Positions 35,019 to 43,637 of a stretch of DNA of 64,000 nucleotides are shown here, piece by piece (position 1 is the stretch's first letter; each line of letters begins with the position of its first letter). The notes under the pieces are model-generated. The model made no database searches and had not been told where the DNA came from. It worked only from the letters and a program-made list of their open reading frames with translations. The stretch comes from Desulfatibacillum aliphaticivorans DSM 15576 (GTDB lineage Bacteria; Desulfobacterota; Desulfobacteria; Desulfobacterales; Desulfatibacillaceae), in NCBI RefSeq assembly GCF_000429905.1, contig NZ_AUCT01000008.1:124001-188000 (forward strand). The letters run 5' to 3'. The position numbers were made by a program, and so were the translations under genes.

Positions 35019-35438
35019 ATGGCCGGAACAAGCGAAACCGATCGCCTGATGTCGGAAATCAACGTGACTCCCTTTGTAGACGTCATGCTGGTTTTGTTGA
35101 TCATATTCATGGTAACCGCCCCCATGATGGTGCAGGGGGTGGACGTGGCCCTGCCCACCACCACATCCGCGCCCATGGAGACGGACGAAAGCAACGTCAC
35201 CATCACCATTGATAAAAGGGAGCGGGTCTACATTAACGACGCGCAAATTCAAATTGACATGCTCGGCCAGAAAATCGCCGCAATCTACGACCAGAACAGG
35301 GACCTGCGCTTTTTTCTGAGAGCGGATAAAGACGTGCGGTACGGCCTGGTGGTCCGGGTGATGGCGGACGTGAAGGAAGCGGGCATTCCCAGGCTGGGGG
35401 CCATCACAGTCCCCCTGCCGGACGAAGAATCCAAATAG
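35019..35438 (+). CDS. tolR: Tol-Pal proton channel subunit TolR
   Basis: A 139-aa ExbD/TolR protein. The N-terminal segment INVTPFVDVMLVLLIIFMV has the essential Asp in the membrane helix. The periplasmic domain ends with GLVVRVMADVKEAGIPRLGA. ATG at 35019 with AGGAGG upstream. It works with TolQ to couple the proton gradient to TolA. Confidence 0.93.
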   Translation: MAGTSETDRLMSEINVTPFVDVMLVLLIIFMVTAPMMVQGVDVALPTTTSAPMETDESNVTITIDKRERVYINDAQIQIDMLGQKIAAIYDQNRDLRFFLRADKDVRYGLVVRVMADVKEAGIPRLGAITVPLPDEESK

Positions 35439-35473
35439 CGGCGAATCGGCCCAAAGCCTAACCATAGCAGCGC

Positions 35474-36445
35474 ATGACACTAAAAACGCCAAAAAAAATA
35501 AATCCTCCCAAGGCAGACCAGGCAGTCAATAATTCGCCGGACCTGCCTAACGAGGACGACCCGGTCTGGATGGCTTTCGCCGGAGGATCCGTAGCGCTTC
35601 ACATTATCGTCCTTGCGCTCATGATCTTTTTGCCCCAGATGGTAAGCTCCAAAAAGCCGAGCCTGCCGTATCTGGACATCGCCCTGACCTCTTTGCCCAC
35701 AGTGGCGCCGGGCGCTCCCGGCCCCAAGGCGGCGCCGCCCAAGCAGGAAGAACCCAAGGTGGAGCCTCTTCCCAAGGAAGAGCCGGAACCCGAACCGGAG
35801 CCGGTGAAAGAGCCGGAACCGGTCAAAGAGCCCGAGCCGGTGAAGCTGAAGCCTGCCGAACCCAAGGTGGTGAAGCAGCCTGTAGTCGTCAAGCCGGTGG
35901 AAGCGGCGGAAATCTCCACGGCCCCTAAAAAGGAGCCGGACGAAATTCCGGTTTTGACCTCCCTGAAAAAACGCACCTATAAAGTGGAAGTGGCCAAGGA
36001 AAAGGCCTTGCGGGAAATTAAGGAAAGGGTGGAGTCGGGCAGGCCCAGTTCAGTGGAGGACGCCATTGCAAGAATGCGGAAAAATCCCGGAGAGCGGCCC
36101 AAGCAAGAAGCCCAACAAGGCGGAGGAGATGGCGGCAGGGCCTATTTGACCAAAATGGAAATGCTGCGTAACCGCTACATCGACGAGGTCGGTACGCTTA
36201 TGCAGAAAAATTGGGCCATGCCGCAGCAGTTTACCGGAACTGGCCTGGAAGCGTGGATAATGTTCACGGTTCATTCTGATGGGAATATTACAGACATCAG
36301 CTTCGATAAACGATCAGGGAATACGTTTTTTGACGACTCCGGGGAAAGGGCGGTGAGAAAATCCATCCCCACCAAGCCTTTTCCTCCGGATCTAGACAAA
36401 GAACCTTTTCAAATGCTTGTATATTTCATAGCACCAGCAAACTAA
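35474..36445 (+). CDS. tolA: Tol-Pal envelope protein TolA
   Basis: A 323-aa protein. One membrane span (residues about 34-56) is followed by a Pro/Glu/Lys-rich segment (about 90-145, repeats of EPEPVK), a charged helical stretch and a C-terminal TolA/TonB-like domain III (about 225-323) with YIDEVGTLMQKNWAMP and FDDSGERAVRKS. TolA bridges the inner membrane to TolB/Pal at the outer membrane. The helical domain II is short compared with enterobacterial TolA. The next gene encodes a second copy of domain III. Confidence 0.9.
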   Translation: MTLKTPKKINPPKADQAVNNSPDLPNEDDPVWMAFAGGSVALHIIVLALMIFLPQMVSSKKPSLPYLDIALTSLPTVAPGAPGPKAAPPKQEEPKVEPLPKEEPEPEPEPVKEPEPVKEPEPVKLKPAEPKVVKQPVVVKPVEAAEISTAPKKEPDEIPVLTSLKKRTYKVEVAKEKALREIKERVESGRPSSVEDAIARMRKNPGERPKQEAQQGGGDGGRAYLTKMEMLRNRYIDEVGTLMQKNWAMPQQFTGTGLEAWIMFTVHSDGNITDISFDKRSGNTFFDDSGERAVRKSIPTKPFPPDLDKEPFQMLVYFIAPAN

Positions 36446-36457
36446 GGACTGTTTGGG

Positions 36458-36880
36458 ATGATTTTCAATAAAAAGCTATTCATCATGTTCCTTATGTCGG
36501 CCATGGCCCTGACCGCCTTTGCCGGGTGCGTGGAAAAGGAGCCGCAGCCGCCTCATAAGAAATTGCGGGACTTGTCGGAACTGACGCCGCAAGAGCGGTT
36601 GCGTATAGAATACATTGAAGAAGTTGGTAAAACTATACAAAAAAACTGGGCCATGCCGGAACGGTTTGTCGGTAAAAAGATGGAAGCAAGGATTGCTTTT
36701 ACGGTCAACCCGGACGGACGTTTGACCAACCTTTGGTTTGAAAAGCGGTCTGACAGCCGCAAATTCGACGACTCGGCGGAAAAGGCTGTTAAAAAAAGCA
36801 GTCCGGTTTCTCCTTTTCCCGAGGACCTGGAAAAGAAGCCGATAGAAATGGCAGTAACCTTTACGCCGCCCAAAAAATAA
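36458..36880 (+). CDS. Lipoprotein consisting of a TolA-type C-terminal domain
   Basis: A 140-aa protein. Signal MIFNKKLFIMFLMSAMALTA followed by the lipobox FAGC indicates an exported lipoprotein. The rest (residues about 40-138) is a single TolA/TonB C-terminal domain: YIEEVGKTIQKNWAMPERF, FTVNPDGRLTNLWF, and FDDSAEKAVKKS. By hand alignment it is about half identical to the last 90 residues of the preceding TolA, so it probably arose by tandem duplication. It sits 12 bp after tolA and before tolB. It might bind TolB or Pal independently of the inner-membrane motor. The function is not known. Confidence 0.8.
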   Translation: MIFNKKLFIMFLMSAMALTAFAGCVEKEPQPPHKKLRDLSELTPQERLRIEYIEEVGKTIQKNWAMPERFVGKKMEARIAFTVNPDGRLTNLWFEKRSDSRKFDDSAEKAVKKSSPVSPFPEDLEKKPIEMAVTFTPPKK

Positions 36881-36930
36881 CTTTGGCAGAGGAAGGACTT
36901 AGCGTGCCAACAAAAAAAACAGGTGGAAAA

Positions 36931-38259
36931 ATGAGCAAAACATTCAACAGGACAGCCTGTACGTGTTTTTTATTCCTCCTAATCATGACTATACTGGCCG
37001 GGTCGGCGTCGGCGGCCCGGTATGAATACTGGATCAACAATCCGTTTTTACGCAAAATCCCCATCGCCATCAAGGATTTCGAGCCCAAGACGGTGAACGA
37101 AGAGCCCCGGCAGGCGGCGGTCCAGGCCAAGGAATGGCTGGTTTCGGGCCTGGAGTTTGTCAGGTATTTTCAAATCCTTCCGGAGGAGTCCTATATCATC
37201 GGCGACGGGGAGGGGCTGACCGCCCAGACCATTAATTTCGCCAACTGGATAAGCATCGGTGCGGACCATTTGGTGACCGGCGGCCTGGACCTGCGGGACG
37301 GGGTTCTGGTGCTGGAGCTGCGTTTGTTCGACGTGCCCCGGAACCGCCTGATCGTGGGCAAGCGCTATAAGGGCCGTGTGGAGGACATGCGCAAGATGAT
37401 CCGGCGCTTTTGCGTGGAGATCGTTACGGAGTTGACCGACTCCCGGGGCGTGTTCGGCACAAAAATCGCCTTTGTATCCAACGGCCCGGGAAACAAGGAA
37501 ATTTTCGCCTGCGAGTATGACGGCTTCGACCCTCAGCAGCTGACTTCCGGCAGCAAGATCGCCCTGTCTCCGGCCTGGTCCGGGGACGGAACCCACATGG
37601 CTTATGTGTCTTACGCCGACGGTCCTCCGGAGATATTCATCCGCAACCTGGCCCAAAAGCGGGGAGTCAAAGTGGCGTACAAGGGCATTAATGTCACACC
37701 GGCCTGGGACCCCACGCGTTTCGCCCTGGCGGCCACCCTGTCATTAAATGGGGATCAGGAGATTTACTCATTGACCGGAAACGGAAAAATTATTAAGAAG
37801 TTGACGAATAACTGGGGCATTGACGTATCCCCCAGTTACTCCCCGGACGGAAAGCGAATGGCTTTTGTTTCCAACCGGGGCGGCAGTCCCCAAATTTACA
37901 TCATGGAATTGGACACAGGGCAGACCTCACGAGTCACCTTTGACGGCAAATACAATTCGGCCCCGGCCTTTTCGCCCAGGGGAGACCGGATTGCCTACTG
38001 CGGCATGGTGGACGGAACCTTTGACGTCTTTACGGTGGCGACGGACGGCACGGACGTGCAGCGCCTGACCGATCATCCGGGGGATGACGAGGAGCCTTCC
38101 TGGTCCCCGGACGGCACCCTGATAGCGTTCAGCACCACCCGGGAGGGGAAGGCCAAAATTTACGTGATGACGTCCCACGGGACGGACCAAAGAAAGCTGC
38201 TTGAGCTGGAAGGGGCGCAGACCCAACCGGCGTGGTCGCCTTGGTTAGGGGATTATTAA
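36931..38259 (+). CDS. tolB: Tol-Pal periplasmic beta-propeller TolB
   Basis: A protein of about 442 aa. Signal peptide to about residue 28 (CFLFLLIMTILAGSASAA). The N-terminal domain is followed by a six-bladed propeller with recurrent WSPDG/YSPDGKRMAFVSNRGG segments. TolB binds Pal and is the target of TolA. I chose the ATG at 36931, which follows AGGTGG; a GTG at 36904 has an AGGAAGG site and would lengthen the signal's N-region. Both are possible. Confidence 0.92.
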   Translation: MSKTFNRTACTCFLFLLIMTILAGSASAARYEYWINNPFLRKIPIAIKDFEPKTVNEEPRQAAVQAKEWLVSGLEFVRYFQILPEESYIIGDGEGLTAQTINFANWISIGADHLVTGGLDLRDGVLVLELRLFDVPRNRLIVGKRYKGRVEDMRKMIRRFCVEIVTELTDSRGVFGTKIAFVSNGPGNKEIFACEYDGFDPQQLTSGSKIALSPAWSGDGTHMAYVSYADGPPEIFIRNLAQKRGVKVAYKGINVTPAWDPTRFALAATLSLNGDQEIYSLTGNGKIIKKLTNNWGIDVSPSYSPDGKRMAFVSNRGGSPQIYIMELDTGQTSRVTFDGKYNSAPAFSPRGDRIAYCGMVDGTFDVFTVATDGTDVQRLTDHPGDDEEPSWSPDGTLIAFSTTREGKAKIYVMTSHGTDQRKLLELEGAQTQPAWSPWLGDY

Positions 38260-38313
38260 ATCTTACTCTGAAAAAAAGACCATGGGTTGCAATCTATTCA
38301 CGATTGTGAAAGG

Positions 38314-38343
38314 TTGACCTTTGGATTAAAGCAGCCTTATAAT
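38314..38343 (+). promoter_or_regulatory. Candidate internal promoter for pal
   Basis: TTGACC at 38314-38319 and a perfect TATAAT at 38338-38343 are 18 bp apart. It would let pal be made in excess over the upstream tol genes. Confidence 0.55.
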
Positions 38344-38462
38344 ATAAGGATGTTCCATGAAAACGAGCGAGCGGGAGGCAAATGATGAATAGGGCTTCCA
38401 GCGCGCAGACAAATTTGAAGCATATTACCCATTCTGTCCATCTGTTAAAAAGGAGGAACACC

Positions 38463-39059
38463 ATGCAAAGGCGGTATTGGAAGGGATTGATGATTGCAGC
38501 GGCCATCCTGGCCCTGGTTTGCACCGGCGCACTGACGGGTTGCCAGAAAAAAGTTCCATCGGAGGCCGGCGTAAAGTCAACCGGCACCAGCGTTAGCCAA
38601 GGGACAGTTCAGTCCACCACCCCGAGCACCACCGCTTCCAGCTCAAGTGTGAGCGAAGAACCCATGGGCGGCGACACCGGCCCCGAGGCCGTGAAACCCG
38701 GTGTAAACGTCGATGAGATGAGAGTTCGCTTCAACACGGAAAACGTCCACTTTGCCTTTGACAGCTCGGATCTCTCCCCCGAAGCCATGGCTATCCTCAA
38801 GGATAAAGCTTTCTTTCTGCGCCTGAACCCCTCCAAGGGCGTTCTCATCAAAGGCCATTGCGACGAACGCGGCTCCCTGGAATACAACCTGGCCCTGGGC
38901 GACAGACGCGCCAACAGCGCCAAGAACTTCCTGACCGACCTTGGCATTGACGCCCGCCGCATCAACACCATCAGCTACGGCGAAGAAATGCCTCTGGATC
39001 CGGCCAGCAACGAAGCCGCCTGGGCCGTCAACCGCCGTTGCGAATTCGCTCTGGAATAA
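38463..39059 (+). CDS. pal: Peptidoglycan-associated lipoprotein Pal
   Basis: A 198-aa outer-membrane lipoprotein. Signal MQRRYWKGLMIAAAILALVC with the lipobox LTGC, then a Ser/Thr-rich linker and an OmpA-type peptidoglycan-binding domain (about 95-198). The domain shows VHFAFDSSDLSPEAM, IKGHCDERGSLEYNLALG and DRRANSAKNFL with the diaminopimelate-contacting Asp/Arg pattern. The ATG at 38463 has AGGAGG six bases upstream; an in-frame ATG at 38382 would bury the signal peptide. A terminator follows, so pal may have its own transcript. Confidence 0.95.
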   Translation: MQRRYWKGLMIAAAILALVCTGALTGCQKKVPSEAGVKSTGTSVSQGTVQSTTPSTTASSSSVSEEPMGGDTGPEAVKPGVNVDEMRVRFNTENVHFAFDSSDLSPEAMAILKDKAFFLRLNPSKGVLIKGHCDERGSLEYNLALGDRRANSAKNFLTDLGIDARRINTISYGEEMPLDPASNEAAWAVNRRCEFALE

Positions 39060-39088
39060 GCATTCATTACTGAATAAAAAAATAGCGG

Positions 39089-39124
39089 CCTTTCCCCGTC
39101 TTTCAAGGACGGGGAAGGGTCTTT
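39089..39124 (+). terminator. Intrinsic terminator after pal
   Basis: Arms 39089-39100 and 39108-39119 (core TTCCCCGTC/GACGGGGAA) enclose a 7-base loop, followed by TCTTTGTTTTT. Confidence 0.7.
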
Positions 39125-39165
39125 GTTTTTAACGCCTGTTTTCGTCTATCTTTTGGAGGGACCGC

Positions 39166-40074
39166 ATGACCGGGATCAATCAAATGCCTGTGCTGAGAGG
39201 CTGTTTGAAATCTTTTCCCAAACCTGTTCTTTTCGCTCTTCTGGCCGCCTTGCTGATGACCGGCTGCGCCACCCAGGACGACCTCCTGGTGGTGTACAAT
39301 CGGGTCATGACCCTGGAAGGCCAGCAAAAGGAAGCGACCGCAGACAGGGAGCAAATGCGGAGCCGCCTGGATGAGTCCGTCTCCAACATGGAAATGGACG
39401 TAACCAAGCTGAGAGAAGACCTGGCGGAAATGCGGGTCAACACCAACAGCCTGCGTAACGAAGTTCGCGCTATCAACGGCCTGATGGAAGAGCAGGGATA
39501 CCAGTTGCGGTCCCGAGTCGGATCTGCCCAGACCACGGGCGGTCAGGCCCAGGAGCATGCGGCCATTCTGGAGGCTCGCGTGGAGTCCCTGGAAAAAACC
39601 CTGCTTAAGATGGAATCCTACCTTGGCATGGAAGGAAAAACCGGCGAGGTTCCAACGCCCGCCCAAACCGAAGCCCAAGCCGCCCCAGTTCCCGCCACGG
39701 AGCTGGACGAGGACCAGGCCTACGCCCAGGCCAAGAAGGATTTTGACGAAATGCGCCTGGAAAAGGCCCGGGAGGAGTTTAAAAACTTCCTGGCCAGGTT
39801 CCCCAATTCCTCCAAGGCGGACAACGCCCTGTTCTGGATGGGGGAGACCTTTTTCAAGGAAAAATGGTACGAAAAGGCCATTTTACAGTATCAGGACGTC
39901 ATCGAAAAGCACCCCAAAGCCAACAAGGTTCCTGCAGCCTACTTTAAGCAGGGGCTTGCTTTCTCCATGCTGGGCGATAACTCCAACGCCAGGCTGATCT
40001 GGACCGAATTGATCAAGAAGTTCCCCAACTCCGCGGAGGCGGGCTGGGCTCAGAAAAAACTGGATGCGCTTTAA
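39166..40074 (+). CDS. cpoB: Cell division coordinator CpoB (YbgF)
   Basis: A 302-aa exported protein. The N-terminus ends in a lipobox-like LLMTGC near residue 37, so it may be a lipoprotein here, unlike soluble enterobacterial CpoB. Residues about 55-115 form a coiled coil for trimerisation; the C-terminal 120 residues hold TPR repeats (FKNFLARFPNSSKADNALFW, YQDVIEKHPKANKVPAAYFK). CpoB links Tol-Pal to septal peptidoglycan synthesis. Final gene of the Tol-Pal block. Confidence 0.9.
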   Translation: MTGINQMPVLRGCLKSFPKPVLFALLAALLMTGCATQDDLLVVYNRVMTLEGQQKEATADREQMRSRLDESVSNMEMDVTKLREDLAEMRVNTNSLRNEVRAINGLMEEQGYQLRSRVGSAQTTGGQAQEHAAILEARVESLEKTLLKMESYLGMEGKTGEVPTPAQTEAQAAPVPATELDEDQAYAQAKKDFDEMRLEKAREEFKNFLARFPNSSKADNALFWMGETFFKEKWYEKAILQYQDVIEKHPKANKVPAAYFKQGLAFSMLGDNSNARLIWTELIKKFPNSAEAGWAQKKLDAL

Positions 40075-40143
40075 AAACGCCCGGGAAAGCAGGATGCATC
40101 CCATGCTCTTGCCTTGTAACCATAGCCCTAAAAGGCGCCCGTC

Positions 40144-40650
40144 GTGAAGGTCCTGGGCATAGATCCGGGACTGGCGGCCACGGGCTTGGCCCTGGTTAAC
40201 GGAACGTCCACCCAGGTTTTCGGCTATTCGTTCGGAACCATCACCACTCCGCCGGAGTCGCCCCTGACTGACCGGCTTATCCACATTTACGACCGCATAC
40301 GCGAAGTCGCCGAGGCCGAACGCCCTGACCTCATGGTGGTTGAGGATATTTTTTCCCTTGGCAAATACCCCAAATCCGGCATAACCTTGGGCAAAGTCAC
40401 AGGAGCCATTCTGGTTGCAGGCCGCCACGGACGAATTCCGGTCCGGGAAGTGGCCGTGCGCGAGGTGAAAAAAATCCTGACCGGAAACGGAGCGGCGGAC
40501 AAAAACCAGCTTGAACGGGCCGTACGCCAGCGTTTAGGCAGGGAGGAGGCCATCAGGCCTTCCCATGCTTCGGACGCCATGGCCCTGGCGTTGATCGGCC
40601 TATACCGCGGAGACCATTATCTGAGGAACGGACTTGATCGGATATCTTGA
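40144..40650 (+). CDS. ruvC: Holliday junction endonuclease RuvC
   Basis: A 168-aa RNase H-fold resolvase. Catalytic acidic residues are visible at Asp7 (VLGIDPGLAATG), the Glu of VVEDIFSLG, and the terminal SHASDAMALAL. It cuts Holliday junctions symmetrically as part of RuvABC. Start is a GTG at 40144. Overlaps ruvA by 17 bases. Confidence 0.95.
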   Translation: MKVLGIDPGLAATGLALVNGTSTQVFGYSFGTITTPPESPLTDRLIHIYDRIREVAEAERPDLMVVEDIFSLGKYPKSGITLGKVTGAILVAGRHGRIPVREVAVREVKKILTGNGAADKNQLERAVRQRLGREEAIRPSHASDAMALALIGLYRGDHYLRNGLDRIS

Positions 40651-41248
40651 AGGAAAAATTCTGCACAGGCAGGGGGAACGGATTATGATCCTGGCCGGCG
40701 GCGTGGGCTACGAGGTGCTTTTGCCCTCGGTGGTCAGCGCCTCCATGACCAAAGGCCCCGGGGATGAAACCGGGCTGTATATCTACTTCCACCAGACGGA
40801 AAAGCAGCCCAAGCCCGTGCTCATCGGCTTCAACTCCCTGGAGGAGCGGGAGTTTTTCGAACGATTCATTTCCGTGGAGGCCATCGGCCCCATCAAGGCG
40901 GTTTCGGCCTTGTGCATCCCCATCGGAGAGATCGCCGCAGCCATCGAAAACAAGGACTCGGGGGCTTTGCGCAAGCTCAAAGGCATTGGCGCCAGGACGG
41001 CGGATAAAATCATCGCCACCCTTCGGGGCAAAATGGCCGTCTTCGCCGGAGAGCACGCCGGAGGGCCAGTTGGACCTGCGCCCGTGGAGGAGAATTTCCA
41101 CTTGCTGGTGCTGGACGTTCTGGTCAATCAGTTGGGACATAAGGCGGCCGAGGCCAAGGAATTAATCAATCAGGCCATTAAACGCAACCCCGCCATCTCC
41201 TCGCCCGAGGAGTTGTTCGACGAGGTGTACCGGGGGGAAACAGGGTAA
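40634..41248 (+). CDS. ruvA: Holliday junction branch-migration protein RuvA
   Basis: A 204-aa protein with an N-terminal OB fold (MIGYLEGKILHRQGERIMIL), tandem HhH motifs (FISVEAIGPIKAV and LKGIGARTADKII) and a C-terminal domain that binds RuvB. Start is a TTG at 40634 inside ruvC; the conserved IGYLEG supports it. The stop directly abuts the ruvB ATG. Confidence 0.95.
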   Translation: MIGYLEGKILHRQGERIMILAGGVGYEVLLPSVVSASMTKGPGDETGLYIYFHQTEKQPKPVLIGFNSLEEREFFERFISVEAIGPIKAVSALCIPIGEIAAAIENKDSGALRKLKGIGARTADKIIATLRGKMAVFAGEHAGGPVGPAPVEENFHLLVLDVLVNQLGHKAAEAKELINQAIKRNPAISSPEELFDEVYRGETG

Positions 41249-42298
41249 ATGGACGGAGAAAACAAAAAAAGCTGGTTTTCGGAATCCTCCGGCGTCATGT
41301 GCGCCGTGGAAAGTCCGGCGGACCAAACGCCGGAGTTGATCTCCCTGCGGCCCGAGCGGCTGGATGAGTACATCGGTCAAAAAGACGCGGTGGAAACCCT
41401 GCAGATCGCCATTGAAGCGGCCCTGGCTCGCAACGAAGCCCTGGACCACACCCTGTTCCACGGCCCTCCAGGCCTGGGCAAAACCACCCTGGCCCATATC
41501 ATCGCCAACGAGCTGGGCTCCCGGCTTACCGTCACCTCGGGCCCTGCCCTGGAAAAGGGAGGGGACCTGCTGGGCCTCCTGACCCATCTGGAGGAAAAGG
41601 ACGTCCTGTTCGTGGACGAAATCCACCGCCTCCCCAAGACTGTGGAGGAATTGCTCTACCCGGCCATGGAAGACTTTGCCGTGGATTTCATCTTTGACAA
41701 AGGCATGCACGCCCGCAGCCATCGCTACAGGCTGAAAAACTTCGTGCTGGTGGGCGCCACCACCCGGGTAGGGCTCTTGTCCGCGCCCCTGCGGGACCGG
41801 TTCGGCATATTCCGCAACCTGGATTTTTACGAGGAGCCCGACCTGATCAAGATCGCCCGCCGTTCCGCACTGCTCCTGAACGTGGAAATGGACAACGAGG
41901 GCGCCTTGGAGCTTGCCCGAAGATCCCGGGGAACGCCCCGCATCGTCAACAGGCTCTTAAAAAGGGTGCGGGATTACGCCCAGGTGCGCAGCCACGGACG
42001 CATCGACAAAAAAACCGTGTCCGAATCCCTGGCCCTGGAAGGGGTGGACGAGATCGGCCTGACCAACCAGGACCGCCGGTATCTGGAAACCATCATCAAT
42101 TTTTACGGCGGAGGCCCGGTGGGCATCGAGGCCATCGCCGCCACCATCCAGGAGGAGTCCGACACCCTGGTGGACGTGGTGGAGCCCTTTTTGCTGAAAA
42201 TCGGCTTTCTCATGCGCACGTCGTCTGGCCGTAAAGCCTCGGAAGCGGCGTACAAACATTTGGGCATCGCCTATAAAGGACAGGTGGGGTTGTTATAG
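41249..42298 (+). CDS. ruvB: Holliday junction helicase RuvB
   Basis: A 349-aa AAA+ ATPase. Walker A is GPPGLGKTTLA, Walker B is LFVDEIHRL, sensor 1 is VGATTR, and the arginine finger region is APLRDRFG. The C-terminal winged helix is present. It forms hexamers that drive branch migration with RuvA. It ends the transcription unit; a palindromic repeat follows within ten bases. Confidence 0.97.
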   Translation: MDGENKKSWFSESSGVMCAVESPADQTPELISLRPERLDEYIGQKDAVETLQIAIEAALARNEALDHTLFHGPPGLGKTTLAHIIANELGSRLTVTSGPALEKGGDLLGLLTHLEEKDVLFVDEIHRLPKTVEELLYPAMEDFAVDFIFDKGMHARSHRYRLKNFVLVGATTRVGLLSAPLRDRFGIFRNLDFYEEPDLIKIARRSALLLNVEMDNEGALELARRSRGTPRIVNRLLKRVRDYAQVRSHGRIDKKTVSESLALEGVDEIGLTNQDRRYLETIINFYGGGPVGIEAIAATIQEESDTLVDVVEPFLLKIGFLMRTSSGRKASEAAYKHLGIAYKGQVGLL

Positions 42299-42306
42299 GT
42301 TCAGTA

Positions 42307-42341
42307 TGGGTAGCCCTGGCAAAGCAGTATCTTGCCAGGGT
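42307..42341 (+). repeat. Palindromic repeat module A, copy 2
   Basis: A 35-bp unit with stem 42314-42322/42332-42340, matching 13897-13931 inverted. The stem carries an A-T pair where copy 1 has G-C, a compensatory change. Confidence 0.8.
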
Positions 42342-42505
42342 CGCAAAGCGACATTTTTTGCAAGCCGGATAGCGTGTAAAAGCCATAGTTATTCTGCGGA
42401 CGAACGGTGCTGTTTGAAGTTTTATGTCGGTTTGAAATAAGGCCATCTTCCGCCCAAAAAGATTGGTTTTCGGGCGCCGCATAGGCCGCACCTTTTGTCC
42501 TGCGG

Positions 42506-42539
42506 ACCCAGGCAAAAAAAGCCTTGCCTGGGCCACCCT
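42506..42539. repeat. Palindromic repeat module B, copy 2
   Basis: A hairpin CCCAGGCAA (42507-42515) with its complement at 42524-42532, followed by CCACCC, as in copy 1 at 13533-13567. Confidence 0.75.
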
Positions 42540-42563
42540 GTCACAGCCGCCTTCGCTTTTCGA

Positions 42564-42618
42564 GGGTGGCCTTGGCAGCGTAGTCGGCTGCCAAGGTCGC
42601 GAAGCGACAAAAGGCGCG
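42564..42618 (-). repeat. Palindromic repeat module C, copy 2
   Basis: A 55-bp inverted match to 33223-33277, with the 10-bp hairpin at 42570-42579/42587-42596 and GTCGCGAAGCGAC beside it. Confidence 0.85.
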
Positions 42619-42712
42619 ACCTGAAACGAATGACAGGATTGAGGATGGCTGGCGGGCGAACGGCGATGATTAAAGTCGTTTTTTTGCGGCGCCCACATTT
42701 TTCCCGGCTTCA

Positions 42713-42745
42713 CTTATTGGCCTGACGGCCCCCGGCATTGCATGC
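42713..42745 (-). repeat. Dispersed repeat module D, copy 3
   Basis: The inverted 33-bp copy of the sequence at 33325-33357, with one mismatch. Confidence 0.85.
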
Positions 42746-42833
42746 CAAGGCTTCCAAATAATGTTGTGCTGAAATATGTGCATGACGTATAAGGGCTGCA
42801 TGGGCTTGTTTAAAAATATCTTGTGAGGACGCA

Positions 42834-43637
42834 ATGGGAATAATCACCTTGTTGACGGATTTTGGATTGACCGACGAGTACGTGGGGGTCATGAAGGGCG
42901 TTATTCTGGGGATTAACCCCAAGGCTAAAATCGTGGACCTCACCCATCACATTCCGGCCCAAAGCATTCGAGCGGCGTCTTTTTTGCTGAAAACCAGCTA
43001 CGCCTATTTTGCGCCGGGAACCATCCACGTGGCCGTGGTGGACCCGGGCGTGGGCTCAGATCGCCAAATACTGGCGGTTAAGGCCGACGGCCATTATTTT
43101 CTGGCGCCGGATAACGGACTTTTGCGTCCTATCCTGGATGAAGCAGCCGAAGTGGAAGCCGTCATCGTGTCCAATCCCAAAATCTGCCTGCAACGAATCA
43201 GCCGGACATTCCACGGCCGGGACATATTCGCCCCGGCGGCGGCCCATCTTTCCCTGGGAACGCCCTTGGAAGACATGGGATCTTCCATAAGCCTGGAAGC
43301 CATGCAACAAGAGGAGGCGGCCCGGGAAGAGCAAATGCCCGAGCAGCTTCTGGGGCAGATTGTGTGGGTGGACCATTTCGGAAACCTGGTGACCACCATC
43401 AGCAAGGATGGGTTGGATATGTTCGCCCAGGGCCGGCCGTGGGAGGATATGGTCGTCCAGGTGCAAGGCGGAGACGGCCTGAAAATCCTGGACACCTACT
43501 CCGAGGTGGGCAGAGGCGAACTGCTGGCCTTGATCGGCAGCCGGGGCTTTCTGGAAATCTCGGTGAACATGGGCAACGCTCAGGAGGCCCTTTACGCCGG
43601 ACCAGGCGCCCGGGTTACGGTCAGCTTTTCCAAGTAA
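42834..43637 (+). CDS. SAM hydrolase (DUF62 family, adenosine-forming)
   Basis: A 267-aa protein of the S-adenosylmethionine hydroxide adenosyltransferase/fluorinase fold. Conserved elements are ITLLTDFGLTDEYVG, DLTHHIPAQSI, VVDPGVGSDRQIL, FLAPDNGLL and the later VDHFGNLVT. Non-halogenating members hydrolyse SAM to adenosine and methionine. Nothing points to halide chemistry here. It follows the repeat-rich spacer and converges with the nuclease gene, overlapping it by 17 bases. Confidence 0.9.
   Translation: MGIITLLTDFGLTDEYVGVMKGVILGINPKAKIVDLTHHIPAQSIRAASFLLKTSYAYFAPGTIHVAVVDPGVGSDRQILAVKADGHYFLAPDNGLLRPILDEAAEVEAVIVSNPKICLQRISRTFHGRDIFAPAAAHLSLGTPLEDMGSSISLEAMQQEEAAREEQMPEQLLGQIVWVDHFGNLVTTISKDGLDMFAQGRPWEDMVVQVQGGDGLKILDTYSEVGRGELLALIGSRGFLEISVNMGNAQEALYAGPGARVTVSFSK

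Larger units (their letters stand above)
42299..42833. other. Repeat-rich intergenic region after ruvB
   Basis: About 535 bp with all four dispersed repeat modules (A at 42307, B at 42506, C at 42564, D at 42713) and no credible gene. Module A directly follows the ruvB stop and might act as a terminator. Confidence 0.7.

Noticed and set aside
38382..38462. Longer N-terminus for Pal
   Set aside because: It would place the lipoprotein signal 27 residues inside; the ATG at 38463 has an excellent ribosome site.
42834..43637. Fluorinase or chlorinase function for the DUF62 protein
   Set aside because: The family is mostly SAM hydrolases; there is no halometabolite gene cluster and no halide-specific loop I could identify.
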